Below, one piece after another: positions 31,964 to 44,444 of a stretch of 64,000 nucleotides of DNA (position 1 is the stretch's first letter; the number at the start of each line of letters is the position of its first letter). The position numbers and the translations under genes are program-made. The DNA lies in NCBI GenBank assembly GCA_025330725.1, contig JAIWND010000001.1, positions 1,928,501 to 1,992,500 of the forward strand. The letters are read 5' to 3'. The DNA comes from Chlamydoabsidia padenii (Eukaryota; Mucoromycota; Mucoromycetes; Mucorales; Cunninghamellaceae). A model generated the notes under the pieces. It ran no database searches. It worked only from the letters and a program-made list of their open reading frames with translations, and was not told the DNA's origin.

Positions 31964-33325
31964 CTAGTTCTTGCCAGCATTTTCAGGACGCAATTGACGG
32001 ACGGTTTGACCGGCCCTCCAGATTTCGGATTCACGGATTTCACGGAGTTCTTCTTCCAACTTTTCACGGTAATCAGCTTGAGAGTTGCGATCCAAAGAGC
32101 GAGCAGTTTCAGAGCCATCGCGAACAGATTGATAGAGTTGTTCAAACACAGGCTTGGAAGCATCGTGGAAGGGGCGCCACCAGTCGAGAGCACCACGTTG
32201 AGCAGTTGTAGAGCAGTTGGAGTACATCCAGTCCATACCACGTTCACCGATCAAAGGATAGAGAGATTGAGTAGCTTCTTCGACGGTTTCGTTGAAGGCT
32301 TCAGAGGGAGAGTGACCATTGGCACGGAGGACTTCGTATTGAGCTTGGAAGAGACCTTGAATAGCACCCATCAACACACCACGTTCACCAAAGAGATCAG
32401 AGTAGACTTCCTTTTCGAAAGTGGTTTCGTACAAGTAACCAGTACCGACACCAACACCGAGAGCAATAGTGCGTTCCTTGGCCTTACCACTAGCATCTTG
32501 GTACACAGCAAAGGAACCATTGATACCACGACCTTCTTGGAAGAGACGACGGACAGTGAATCCAGATCCCTTGGGGGCAACCAACACAACGTCAATATCT
32601 ATGTTCGAAAAAGAAAAGAAAAAAAAAACCCTAGTTAGACCATCATATTCTTTTCCTTTTCTTTTCAAGTTCCTTGTTTCCTATTCACTGACTTACCTTT
32701 AGGAGGGATGATTTCGGTTTGATCCTTGTATACAATGGAGAAACCATGAGAGAAATAGAGAGTCTTTCCAGGAGTCAAGAGAGGCTTCATTTGAGGCCAG
32801 ATTTCCTTTTGATAGGCATCAGACAACAAGTTCATCACCACAGTACCACGTTCAACAGCATCCAAGAGAGGGAACAAGTTTTTACCGGGGACCCAACCTT
32901 CTTCAATAGCTTGTTGATAAGTCTTGCCTTCACGTTGACCAAGGATCACGTTAACACCATTGTCACGCAAGTTGAGAGCTTGACCACGACCTTGAGGACC
33001 ATAACCGAGGACAGCAATGGTGTCATCCTTGAAGGTTTCCAATAACTTTTCCTTGGGCACATCAGATCGTTCGTAGACAACTTCTTCAGTACCGCCAAAG
33101 TTCAAAGTCTTCATGCCACGGTATTGCATAGCAGGCATAACCTAAACAAGAAAATGAAGGATAAGGTTAGTCTTGCTATCGTGTAAAGAGAGAATGTCAA
33201 ATACTTACAGATTTGAGGGTAGTTTGCTTCAAAGCAGACACCATGGGGCGAGCCATCATGGGACGAGCGGTACGAGTAGCAGCAGCAGCAGTACGAAGAG
33301 CAGTAGCAAAAGCACGAGAGGCCAT
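31964..33325 (-). CDS. ILV5: Ketol-acid reductoisomerase, mitochondrial (398 aa)
   Basis: It catalyses the second common step of valine, leucine and isoleucine synthesis: NADPH-dependent isomerisation and reduction of acetohydroxy acids. An Arg/Ala-rich presequence (MASRAFATALRTAAAATRTA) targets mitochondria. The Rossmann motif is AVLGYGPQGRGQALNLRDNG, and the Mg-binding helical domain includes FGERGVLMGAIQGLFQAQYE and ATQSLYPLIGERGMDWMYS. There are three exons: 33325-33209, 33141-32697 and 32598-31964. Length and motifs match the fungal enzyme. The poly-T/poly-A tract in the leader near 33,380-33,400 is typical of the window. Confidence 0.96.
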
Positions 33326-33843
33326 TGTGTATATAAGATAAAAGTGGAAGCGTAAGTGTAAGTAAAAAAGAGAAGAAAAAGAAAAAAAAAAAAAGAAAAA
33401 AAAGTGGTTTATAAAAGATTCGATGAGCGCGCGCTGTGTGAAAAATGATTGGCTGTCGGCTCTTACAAGTCATATCCATGAACAATGCCAAAGCAACACT
33501 CATAATCACGGACCAATCAACATCAGTTACTCAACCTTATCTATCACCTACACTGGTAACAGAGTGAGATCAAGGCGGAGAGGAGTGATGTATTGATTCT
33601 ATTGGGTTGAGTCATATTGAAATTACACATATATGCTAGCTAAAGATGAATACCTCCCCACACCAATCTATTAAAAGCATGCGACCCATTTGCCATTTAT
33701 AGACAACTAGATCGAAGTATGTAATTGACAAAAGAGTTTAAAAACATGATTTTATTTAATATGATACAAGAGAGATCTATTAATTTAACTATGCAGAATG
33801 AAGGGGGATGAGTAAGATAGTATGACTAATAATGAATGGTATT

Positions 33844-34455
33844 CTATTGTTCGTAGCCATGTTGAGATTTCCAAGCATCTAGCCACATCTTGACCCGTTC
33901 GACGTTAGATTCCATTTCGTCCACCGTATCACTAGGCAATTCCACTACAATTTCAGGCGCATAAGATTCCTTGGCTTCATCTAATACCACCTGCATGATT
34001 TCACATTCCATATTTTCGTCCCGTTTCTTTTGATTGTATCCTCTATAAACAAAAGTATATATATATATATATATATATAACACATGTTTAGTTCCTCTTT
34101 GATATTGGTTGTTTGTTATTTACCTTTTTTCCATACGATCAAATAAAGTGTGAGTTTGTGCCCGCAAGACCAAGACAAGATCAAACCATCGTTCTGGGAA
34201 GAGTTCGCAGGTATGATAATCAACTACGTTTCCACCATCCTTTAACATATCTTCCATTTCGTCTAGTAATTTGTCTTCGTCCAAGATATGTGTATCGTAT
34301 TCTTCAAGGTATCCTTCGTAAAATTGTTTCGCTTTGATTAATTCACCAACGTTGATATGAGTTAGTCCAGTTGCTTCAGCGATCATTTCACTGGTGGTTG
34401 TTTTACCGGTACCAGGAGTACCAGTAACAAGAATGTTGGGAAGTTTTTGTGCCAT
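33844..34455 (-). CDS. FAP7: Adenylate kinase isoenzyme 6 / Fap7 (176 aa)
   Basis: A nuclear P-loop NTPase needed for small-ribosomal-subunit maturation (18S rRNA cleavage at site D) with Rps14. The Walker A is GTPGTGKTTTSE at residues 12-23. The short NMP region GLTHINVGELIKAKQ and HILDEDKLLDEMEDML follow, and the DYHTCELFPERWFDLVLVLR segment is specific to this family. There are two exons, 34455-34124 and 34042-33844, joined in phase 2 to give MEKRGYNQKK. A (TA)n tract lies in the intron at 34,056-34,079. A TTCAAACCCCGGG element sits about 80 bp upstream. Confidence 0.95.
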
Positions 34456-34862
34456 GGGTAAAAGAGATTAAAGTGGGAAAGAAAAAGAGCGATGCAAAAA
34501 TAAAAAATAAAAAAGTGGCTGAACTTGATCCGTTTTCAAACCCCGGGCGTCGGCTTCGGCTTCTGTCAAGGAACTATCTCCCCTTTATTCAATTGAAACG
34601 ATAAACTACTACTGACCCAAAAACCAAAGTTCCCATTTCAGTCCATGCTAATTGTGAAACGTCTCTTGTTGTACACAAAAGACCATGAATGAATAACTCA
34701 TAAAACATCTTATAGGCGGTATTTAAATCTGAAAAAGAAGAAGGGGGATTTTCAAAAAAGTACCGGAACTTTAAATTTAGTTGATGCATTTCTACCTTTT
34801 TTTTTTCTTCTCTCCTTCTCTTTTACTTTTTCCATCTTTCTTTTTAATCGTCATCATTGGTC

Positions 34863-36854
34863 ATGGCGACAACACTACCAAATGATAGAAAAAGCACCTC
34901 TCTATCTGACGAAAACACTGCACTGGGTACTAATTTGACTGACTATCATGCCTGCATCGATAATGAACAAGATCAACGCTTGTTGGAGAAGAAACTGGTG
35001 CGTAAACTGGACATGCGACTGATCCCTTGGTTGGCAATTCTTTATTTGATGTTAAGCCTGGACCGAAATAACATTGGCAATGCTCGTCTTGGTGGTTTGG
35101 AGGAAGACCTGCAACTTAAAGGCAATGAATACTATACTGCCCTGACAATCTTTTTTGCAGGTAAAAAGGAATTGTATGTATTTTGAGGTGATGGAAACTA
35201 GATTAAATAATTCTCATTTTTATTAATAGGTTATGTACTCTTTCATATTCCATCAAATCTGGTGGTTAAAAGGTAAAGGTTAACACGATATGACTCTTTT
35301 GTATTCACATGGCTCTATTTGGTTTGGTGGTGTATGATAGGCTAAACCCTTCTATTTGGATCTCCTTTACAATGGTAATGTGGGGGATCTGCTCTCTTTG
35401 GTAAGGATAGAAAAGAAGAAACGATAGGATGAATATAACTCACCGACTTGGTTTTGTGATACCTTAATGTTAGTCAAGCTTTCACTCACAATGCCGCTGG
35501 GCTGATTGCGTGTCGGTTTTTCTTAGGTGTTTTTGAATGTGGGGTGGGTCCTTCAATTCCTTTGGTATTATCTTTTTGGTATCAACGGGATGAATTGGCT
35601 TTACGAGTACGTAATCACAAGTCAATATAAAAAACTAGACAAAGATAGATATTAACTGAAATCATCATCTTCTGTAGGTGGCGATCTACTTTGGATCAAG
35701 TACTTGTGCAGGCGCATTTGCAGGTAATAAAACATAAATACTTTCCTCCCTCCTTCCTTGATTAATTTATTTTAACTTGATAGGGGCTATTGCTTATGGT
35801 GTGTTGGCTACTTTAAATGGTGCTCATGGGATCGCGGGTTGGCGTTGGATCTTCATTGTCGAGGCGATCCCGACCATTGTCCTCGGTCTGCTATCTATTG
35901 TGATTATGCCTGATCTTCCTTCCTCACCCAATCGACATTGGCTTACTCCTGAAGAACGACAATTGGCTATCAAGCGTACGACAGTTAGTGGCAATACTGA
36001 CAAGCACTTTTTTGACAAGAATCAGTTTGTCGCTGCTTTGGTGGATTATAAAAACTGGCTGGCAGTGATGATCTATGTAGGATTGAACGTGGCACTTGGA
36101 AGTTATGCAGTAAGGAAAATAACCCTAATGGCTCCTAATACCCCCTACCCAATCTAAATGACTGACATTGTTTTTTTATTACTCTATGTATAGGTTTTTT
36201 TACCCACCATTATACGTGATTTGGGATTTGCTTCCTTGGATGCCCAGCTGCTCTCGATTCCACCCTATGTCGCCGCATGTTGTTTGGTGTTCCTTGTATC
36301 TTGGAACTCAGATCGCACGTTGGAGCGTGGCTTTCACATCATGGGGGTATCGGCCTTGGGTGTGCTTGGATATATATTTTTGCTGGCAAGTAATAATGTC
36401 GGTCTTCGCTATACTGGTGCGGTCTTGGTGGCCTGTGGTATCTATCCCATCATCCCTCTTACTCTCTCTTGGGTCTCCAATAATCAACTCGGTCATACCA
36501 AGCGTGCAGTGGCTATTGCTATGGTATCTATGATTGCACAAGGTAAGTCAAAACTATTTACTATACTTATACTTAATTTTTTTTTTTGGGGGGGGGGGAT
36601 GAAAAGTATTTGCGATTGTAGGTACGCAAATATATCGAACAGAGGATGGACCAAGATTCATTCGAGGTCATGCTGTATGTCTGTCCTTTTTAACTATATC
36701 TGGAGGTGCTGCTTGTACTTTACGGTTTTTACTACGACGTGAAAATGCTCGGCGGGATAGGGAATATGGTCAAGCTGAAATTAAAGACTTGTCTACCCTT
36801 GAAGATATTGATACCTTATATGATAATCACCCCCAATTCCGTTATGCTCTTTAG
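34863..36854 (+). CDS. MFS transporter, allantoate permease / ACS family
   Basis: This is a 12-span plasma-membrane symporter of the anion:cation (Dal5/Tna1-like) family, whose members import organic anions such as allantoate, nicotinate or biotin. Typical sequences are LDMRLIPWLAILYLMLSLDRNNIGNARLGG (quoted in part as LDRNNIGNARLGG), FLGVFECGVGPSIPLVLSFW and WRWIFIVEAIPTIVLG. At least seven short introns interrupt the spans and splice in phase. The start is the ATG at 34863; an upstream in-frame TTG is not needed. The last exon ends HPQFRYAL. Intron 36,543-36,621 has a T-run followed by a G-run. Substrate unknown. Confidence 0.88.
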
Positions 36855-38509
36855 TATTATTACATTATTACTTTATAAACGTTGCCTAATAAACAAATTA
36901 TAATTATAATATCTTTTTATAAATGTGGTGATGTCTATTGGAACCTAGATATGTACTGTATAGTGTAAATCAATATGACCTAAAAAGGGGGAATATTTAA
37001 ACACCGATTTCACGGGCTTTAAAATAGCGGGGAGGGGTCCCTTTCCCTTTCACTTTTCTTTACTCAAACATTGCACAGCATCTCTGATCATTCATATAAC
37101 CATGTTCTTATGTAACAGTTGAGTTGATAAAGTTTGTCAAGGTAAGTTTGTTGGGAAAAAAAGAAAAATAAAACAATATGGTGAAGCGGAAGGTGGGTAG
37201 GATCGACTTTAACAAACTTTTAGACATGGAGGTATCAATCAAGCACAACGCACCCAGGTGAAACATATTCAACCTGGAAATTCAATGCACAACAATACCA
37301 TCTACTCAATGATAAACGAAATTGACCAAGCAACAATCAAAAGACGAAGAAGAAAAAGGTGGCACAGCATAGCCGACAAAAAAGGTAATAACTTTACAAT
37401 GGGGGTTGTTTTTAGTTTACTATGATGACTCATGTTTAAGTGTGTTAATTTAATATATGATTATTGTCTCTATTTGAAAATTGATACATACAATGACAAA
37501 TATAATCTTCTGTAGGGACAATCTCACATTGGGGCTAGTAATAGTGTATAGTTTAGATAGTAGCATTAAACAATATGATTACAAATAAAAACCCAAAACT
37601 TTGTTTATGATTCACAATGAGCAAACGGATATGGTAAAGAAGCCGTTGTGGGTGATATCAACAATGATCCATGTGCTACCACTTTAAATAGGTCTCACAT
37701 CCACGTTTTTTTCTTCTTCTTCCACTCCACGGAACTTGGCAGTTTGTTGTGTTATCAGATGGCCAAACTTTCCTATCATCCAAAAACCGGGGATTTCAAC
37801 ATTTCGAACCAATCAAAAAACATGATCCTTTTACGTCGTTACATATCCGAAAAAATGGAGATGCATCAAGACATGACATCTTTGTTTAAAGCATAATTCA
37901 ACTAGATCCCGTGGTGGGTCATTTTTTCTTAAAAGGGGAGGGGCGGGAATCAGTTGCCATAGGGTAAACCGTGCCTGAATGATTTCCTTTTTTTAAAACA
38001 GCGCTCGAAGAAAAAGAAAAAAAAATATTTTCTTGCATGAATCACATCTCTTTCTTGATGGAAGGAAAATCCATCATTGGTGATGATAAGATAGATATGA
38101 CGACGAACAATAGTTCAAGGAGACTAAAAAAGGAAATACCTAGAAGATAAAGGTTTGTCCGAACTCTCGGCTTCGGTGGTCTAAATGAGGGGAAGAAAAA
38201 GATGAGATGTTATGCCCGGAAAACCGCTTGGTCTGACTGTGATGATGAATTTCAAGTGGCTAACATTTGTCGTTAAACTGCGATTGACCGCCACGGGGTG
38301 AGTCAAACACTAGCAAAACTGGGATTGGTGTAACTATGCAGTTGTACAATGAACTTTCTGATGAGTAATTCAGTAAAGTGACGGGTGTCCTAGAGTCATA
38401 TACATAAAGGCCATTTGATTTTATTGATCCGGTAGATTCTTCTTCCAATTTTCTTCTCCTTCTTTAGTATATCGTGTTTGATATTATTATTATTTTTTTC
38501 CCTTCATCG
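36855..38509. other. Longest gene-free stretch outside the transposon island
   Basis: About 1.65 kb. It holds a GGGCGGGAATC block near 37,938 and several short open frames (for example 37648-37896) without recognisable coding features or splice support. A promoter or an unannotated noncoding transcript is possible, but nothing specific is seen. Confidence 0.35.
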
Positions 38510-40535
38510 ATGACAACGAATAACAATCAGCCTCATACTTTCAAAAGTCAGTTCTCGACAAAGAAAGCATTACGACTCGTACTTGATGAACCTGTACTTT
38601 ACGTTGAAGATAAACCTGCCATGGTACGTGGTGAAGTTATTGTACACTTTTCATATGATACTACTATCCAAGGTCCTATTGAATTGTCTTTTGAAGCCAT
38701 TCAAACGTTCTATCCATGGGCAGGTATGAATGACAATGCAAAAGCGGGATTTGAATTCCTTACATGAAAAATAATATCAGGGGCGCTTGTTTATTTATCA
38801 CTCTTTCTTCTCTTTCTCTCTCTCTCTCTTTTATTCTTCTTCATGGTATTTAGAAATCATGGTGAATCGGGCTATTGGAGGTCCTATCGAAAGCAAACTT
38901 CAAGTCATTGAACTCTCCTTGTTACCTCCCAATACTCAAGGAATCATGCCAGCTGGTACTCACCGATTCCCCTTTGAATTCCCCATTCCACCCACCTTAC
39001 CACCAACAATTAAAATCACCAACCGACTCGCCATTTATTATCGACTAACAGCAACCCTACGAAAAGCACATGAAGGCACCTCATTGGCAGACTGGGCAAG
39101 ACGATCCGTGACGAAAAAGAAACTCACTGATGTATCTCACCTTCGATTGGTTCGTGCGATAGAAGCCACCCCACCACGACCAATGACACCACCACCCTCC
39201 TCACCAACCGAAACATCTTTTCCTTCTGGTACTGACAACAACCGGGTGGTTATTCCTTATCAACAAGATTTATGGGCATTATACAACAATCGACTCTCAC
39301 TTGATGAACAACATGATCAACTGGTACATTCCATGGGTGGCCGTACAACTGATAATTATAGCCGACCTCTGGACGAAATGGACAAGGAAAGAGGTGTGCG
39401 TTTTAAGCTTTCTGTGGATCGTACAGCGGTGGCTCTGGGGACAAGTGTGGGTCTTGAAGTGGTACTCCAGCCGACGCGGGTCCGAACCAAGATTCGATCT
39501 ATCTATCTGTGTTTGGAAGAAAGAAGGTCTTACAAGATGAATATCCCTGGTCGTCACTCTTCTCTCTCTGACTCTCCGGCTGAAACTAGGCGGCATACTG
39601 AAACTAACAAGATGAAACTCAAGTGGGCTTATGCTTATCCGATTCCTCCTGGTGAAAATGGGATGTCTTTGAATTGTTATGAAGCCTTGAAGGATCTGCC
39701 GCCAGGTGAAGGTGTGGTGGGTTCGACTGACAACAAGAAGAACATTACCTTGTTAGGACATCAGTATTCTCATGATATTCGTGAATGCTTCATCTTGCGA
39801 GAATTGGATCAGCCTTTTTATGAACGACAACAACAACCACAGCAACCACAGCAACAGGATGGATCACAAGACAAAAGATATGCAGCAACTTCAATTCTCT
39901 CCGCCATTAAACCATCACTTGCAACAACAGGGTCAGAAAAGAAATCATCATCATCGTCACCAAATGCAGGATTATTGGATCTCAAGTTACTGGATCATGC
40001 AATTGAACTCGGTGAATATTTTGAGGGCCGCTTTGTCCTACCTGTACCCCCTTGTCATGGTATGCTACACCCTTCAATGGATCATGACAGTATCAAGATT
40101 CAACACTGGCTCCGTATGGTGGTTATCCTCGAACAAGAAGGCGGCAACAAGTTTGAAATCAGTTTACAATCACCTGCACATATACTAGACTGTCGATTAG
40201 TGGCGGATGATGAACGACAAACCATTCTACCACCTCCACCAAGTTATCAACTAGGCGACGATGATCGATCTATCCCTTCTTCTGTCTTTTGGGAACAACG
40301 TCAGCCCATTACAACTTTGGCTCAATGGGGTACCTGTCGACGTCCATGTCCTTGTCAGATCAATCAATACAAGACGAAAAAAGCAGCAACACAGATCAAT
40401 CGTGGAGGTGGCAATAATAATAACAACAATAATCATAATGGACTGGATACTAGGGGGCATCAACAACAACAAGAACGTCCGGTCGTGGCTGGCTTACAAC
40501 CTGAATGGGGTCCTCCTCCTTTGTATACTGAATGA
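38510..40535 (+). CDS. Arrestin-like protein, LDB19-type (631 aa)
   Basis: A large alpha-arrestin-type protein. The N-terminal arrestin domain includes LRLVLDEPVLYVEDKPAMVRGEV (seen as LDEPVLYVED) and GPIELSFEAIQTFYPWA. Exon 2 continues with GPIESKLQVIELSLLPPN and HRFPFEFPIPPTLPPTIKI. The C-terminal arrestin domain begins RGVRFKLSVDRTAVALGTSV and ends near SLQSPAHILDCRLV. The tail has poly-Asn and poly-Gln tracts and ends GPPPLYTE. PPLY resembles a PPxY ligase-binding motif, which would fit a Rsp5/Nedd4 adaptor. There are two exons, 38510-38723 and 38854-40535, in phase 1. The intron contains an AGCGGGATTTGAATT element. Confidence 0.82.
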
Positions 40536-41667
40536 ATCCGATCCTTTCCCCCTTCCTTCCTCTCTCCCTTGTTTGTGATAGTTTGTAGTAACCATCTTGT
40601 AGTAGTGTTATCCCCTTCTCCTTTTTTTTTATTTTTATTTTTATTTTTTACCTCCTATTCATTCCACATTTTTTCATTTGTCATCCTTAGAATAATACCA
40701 TGTTATAATCCATCCTCTCCTTTAGTTAACTATTTATAAATAGAATTTATTATACCTGTCTCTCTCACTCTCTTACTCTTATATTGTTTACATCATCAAT
40801 ATATAATGTTTAATATAATAAAACCCTTGTTTATTACTATCTGCCTCTCTTGTCTTTATTGATAATATGTTAATGGATGAATGAATGTTAAATGCATAAA
40901 TTGATTTTGGAAGAATCGAGACTATGACAAGTTCAGCTCGGTCGATCCATGACGAAGGTGGCAATAATGTTTGTTCTGGGCCAATGCATCCTGACTTCCT
41001 TAAAGATCGTCGCGCCTTGGCTTGAGGTGTACCTGAGTTGATCCTTACCCAGAGGAAAAAGTTTACTATGGTCGGTCTAGGTCCTTTGTGGCCATTAATC
41101 TGCATCTTTTTTTAACTCCCTTTTTCTTCCTTCTTTCTCGTCAAATCATAACCTTACTTTTATTTTTGGCCTTTCCTTTTTTCCACGGCCAACCACTCTG
41201 TCGGAGTATCGGAATTTGAATCTAATCCATTTAGCATGAATCTACTTTTTTTGATGAAAGAGACGAATGTTATGTTTCTGTTTGCTCGTTTTCCAAGGGG
41301 CAAAATAACAAGGGGCAAAGAGGGGGATAAAGATAATGAGGGAGAGTGTGAATCAATCAAGAATTCTAACAATACTTGGAAATGGTCAGGCTCGCCTTTT
41401 CTTTCTTACTTTCTAACCCTTCCCCTTTTTTCAATCCCCGCCGACTGACAAGCCAGAGAGCCATTCCTGCTCCTACATCCTCTTGACTATTCAATTGAAC
41501 TCCTTATCCTTATTTTTTTTTTATGTTTAATAGAAATCATACACATACATACCCCTTTTTTGATGTTTAGAAACTATATAAAGTGATCTTTTCGATTTTG
41601 CAAGTCTTTTCTTTCCTCTCTCATTCAAAAAACACATCACTCTCTCACTCTCACTCACTTATTCATT
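40536..41667. other. Intergenic region upstream of the defensin-like gene
   Basis: It begins with T-rich 3' sequence. Near 41,430 it has TCAATCCCCGCCGACTG, a variant of the recurrent element. Short open frames on both strands have no coding support. Confidence 0.35.
41575..41583 (+). promoter_or_regulatory. TATA box of the defensin-like gene
   Basis: TATATAAAG lies 85-93 bp before the start codon, followed by a CT-rich leader with repeated CTCACT. This layout is typical of strongly expressed genes. Confidence 0.5.
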
Positions 41668-41913
41668 ATGGTTGCTTACAAATTCGTCTTGATGGCTTTG
41701 GGTCTTTTCGCCTTGACCACCTCCACCTCCGCCGCCACGGTATCTCCCGGCAGTTCCATGGTTCATGCATTGAGCAAGCGAGGTTGCGATATCGATTGTT
41801 CCGGCGATCTCAGTGATTGCAATTCTCGATGCACTAACTCAGGTGTCAATAAAGATTTCATCTCACTTTGCCATGATAACAGATGCTACTGTGGTTTCGA
41901 AGTTGCCTCTTAA
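41668..41913 (+). CDS. Defensin-like secreted cysteine-rich peptide precursor (81 aa)
   Basis: A signal peptide (VLMALGLFALTTSTSAA) and a short propeptide end in SKR, a kexin-type site. The predicted mature part of 43 residues contains seven cysteines with spacing C-x3-C-x6-C-x3-C-x12-C-x4-C-x-C. The CxxxC (DCNSRC) and final CxC (RCYCG) match the cysteine-stabilised alpha-beta fold of fungal defensin-like peptides such as plectasin. The odd cysteine count means one of the first two is unpaired or the peptide dimerises. Single exon, TATA-driven. Antimicrobial activity is an inference from fold; other secreted Cys-rich roles are possible. Confidence 0.7.
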   Translation: MVAYKFVLMALGLFALTTSTSAATVSPGSSMVHALSKRGCDIDCSGDLSDCNSRCTNSGVNKDFISLCHDNRCYCGFEVAS

Positions 41914-42221
41914 ATCAAGTTCGTTCTCTTCCTTCTCCTTAGACAGTTGGCAAAAAGGGGGATTTCCCCCTTCCTTGTTTATCTTTTTCGTTTTCTTTGG
42001 CTTCTTATTTTTTTTTCTATTCCCATCTGATAGTTTATATCTTTTGATTCCATCCTTCGTTTCCTTCTTTTCCTTTATCAAAAAAATAAAGAATACATTG
42101 ACATTTCCTTATTATGCACTACTTCTCCACTCTTGGGAAAGGGTAATTGAACTCCCGCCATTGAGGGTTTTTAAAAAAATGGGAGAAGGGGGGGTGTTTC
42201 CCTTTTTCCTTCTCCTTCATT

Positions 42222-43645
42222 ATGTCGAAACTTGTGTCTACTGTTTCTAAAGTTATTGGTACTCATAGTGGTCATTTTCACTGGTAAGTGAATAAAAGCA
42301 GGGTTGGAAACCAAATACTAAAACATGTCTCTCCTTTTTATATTACATATTATGATTGCACTAGTGACGAAGCTCTGGCTGTATGGATGCTCAAACAAAC
42401 GACGGAATTTAAGCAGGCCAAATTGGTCCGTACTCGTGATCCTGCTCGACTGGATGAATGCTCTGTAGTGGTGGACGTTGGTAGTGTCTATGATCCAACA
42501 AAGCACAAGTATGATCACCATCAAGTAAAGCTTTTCCTCCACAACAAGATGAACTAAATCCATTACTTACTCTTCTTCTTTTATCTAGCGCGGATTCACT
42601 GAAACTTTTACTGATCAACATCAGACAAAGTTAAGCTCAGCTGGATTGGTTTACAAGTAAGCAAAAAGAAAAAAACAAATATAGTGGGAATGTAGATTGA
42701 TTAATTGTGTAGACACTTTGGACGTGAAGTGATCCAACGTATTGTTGGTAACGATACCAAGCATCTTGACACAATCTACCACAAAACATACAAGGTAAAC
42801 ACATACAAAAGACTGATGGTGATACTGACATGGTTTATATAGAGCTTCATTGAATCATTAGATGCTCATGATAATGGGATCAGTGCGTATCCAAGTCACT
42901 TGACTCCACTCTTCAAACCAAGCCCAACAAGTCTACCAACTCGTGTAGGAGACATGAATCCTGCTTGGAATGAATCTTTAACGGATACTGAAATTGATGT
43001 AAGTAGTCATACACATATACCTATGTAATTTATTATAACTGAATGGTTGACTCTCTCTCCTTCTTATGGAAAAGGTCAAGTTTGTAGAAGCATCAGATAT
43101 GGCTGGTGGTGAACTATCTCGGTATATTCAAACCTTGGTATCCTCATGGCTCCCTGCTCGCTCATTAGTCGTCCAAGCTCTTGAATGTCGTCATCAAGTC
43201 CATCCATCAGGTCGAGTGATTGCTTTGGAACAAAGTTGTCCCTGGAAGGAACATTTATTAGATCTGGAAAAGGAACAAGGCTTGTCGACACCATCCATAC
43301 TCTATGTCTTATATCCTGAATCTTCTGTAAATGGTAACTGGAGGATACAATGTGTGCCTACTCGACCCGAAGGATTTGAAAATAGAAAAGGATTACCTGA
43401 AAGGTAAGTGAATAAATGTTAGATTACTATGTCTACTAACTGCTTATAATAGTTGGCGGGGATTCCAGGATCAAGAATTAAGTCATATTGTCAAGGTGGA
43501 TGGGTGCATCTTTGTCCATGCAGCAGGGTAAGTAGATGTCATTGACTTTTTATGCACTCACTCTATTCTTTCCTTTAGATTCGTTGGTGGTAACAAAACT
43601 CGACAAGGTATTTATGAAATGGCTAGTCTTGCTATAGATGCTTAG
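42222..43645 (+). CDS. MYG1: MYG1 family protein (DHH-type exonuclease)
   Basis: MYG1 is a conserved protein with 3'-5' RNA exonuclease activity, reported in nucleolus and mitochondria of animals. Joined exons give IGTHSGHFHCDEALAVWML, the metal-site region, then VVDVGSVYDPTKHKYDHHQ with the DHH motif. HFGREVIQRIVGND, SSWLPARSLVVQALECR, CPWKEHL, WRIQCVPTRPEGF and GCIFVHAAGFVGGNKTR follow, all family hallmarks. Exon 1 (42222-42283) joins at 42365 in phase 2, restoring HCDEA. Several further short introns are phase-consistent. GAACTCCCGCC lies about 75 bp upstream. Confidence 0.95.
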
Positions 43646-44444
43646 CTTAGAATAGATTGAATGTAATGAATATACTATATATAATAAAAAAAGTGATTTG
43701 GTAAAGGAACGGATGTATGGTCTTAAATGGGAAAATGGATCCATAACATTTATGCCGGAAATCCGATTCGTCTTCTATATGGAAAGTCCCGCTTAAAAGT
43801 TAATGATGATGAAGAATAATGGGAAAGGACGGAATTTGAATCTTAATTTGTCGATGAAATCTAGGCCAATGATGAAAAGATCGCTTTGTTGTTTGCATCA
43901 TGGACGTTGTCTTGCATTGTTGTGTTTGTTTTTTTGTCATCAATGATATATAATGGCTTACCAAAGGTAGTATGCCATCCTATTAAAAGTTACATCTCGG
44001 CCATGTTTCCATTTTTAGCCCACCCACTTTCCATGTGTCATTGATGATACATACAACATATTAATCATGTATGATCAACACCCATTTTAGCTCACGCGGG
44101 AATAGCAGATTTGAAACCCGGATAATGGGGATATCATATACTTTTCGTTCCATAAATGACGACAATCAATGATCCGGCGATTGAAACATTTAGTGGGAAG
44201 AAGTGTGTGCCCGCCTACCAATGGTGTTGCCGGAGTTTGAATGCATTTCCAAAAACGTCTACTTTGGATCATCCGGGTTTATAATTCTTCTATTTTTCTA
44301 TTTTTCTCTTTTTCTTTCTTTCCTTTCCTTTTCATTTTTTTATTATAAATCCACCCTTTTCTCTTTTCTCTTTTTTTTTTTTTCTTTCTCTCTCTCTCTC
44401 TCTTATACTCTTCCTCTTCTCTTTACCTTTATAACTTTTTTACA
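43646..44444. other. Intergenic region MYG1 / SAP-domain gene
   Basis: It contains AAGTCCCGCTT (43,787) and CACGCGGGAATAG with TTTGAAACCCGG (44,094-44,122), variants of the recurrent GC element. A long pyrimidine (CT-rich) leader at 44,285-44,425 directly precedes the next gene. Confidence 0.35.

Noticed and set aside
31994..32638. 214-codon plus-strand frame opposite ILV5
   Set aside because: Antisense shadow of a strongly codon-biased gene.
34589..34789. 66-codon minus-strand frame between FAP7 and the MFS gene
   Set aside because: No recognisable domain, no supportive context, and it overlaps the leaders of both neighbours.
37648..37896. 82-codon frame in the long intergenic region
   Set aside because: Contains a poly-Phe stretch coded by T-runs and has no splice or domain support.
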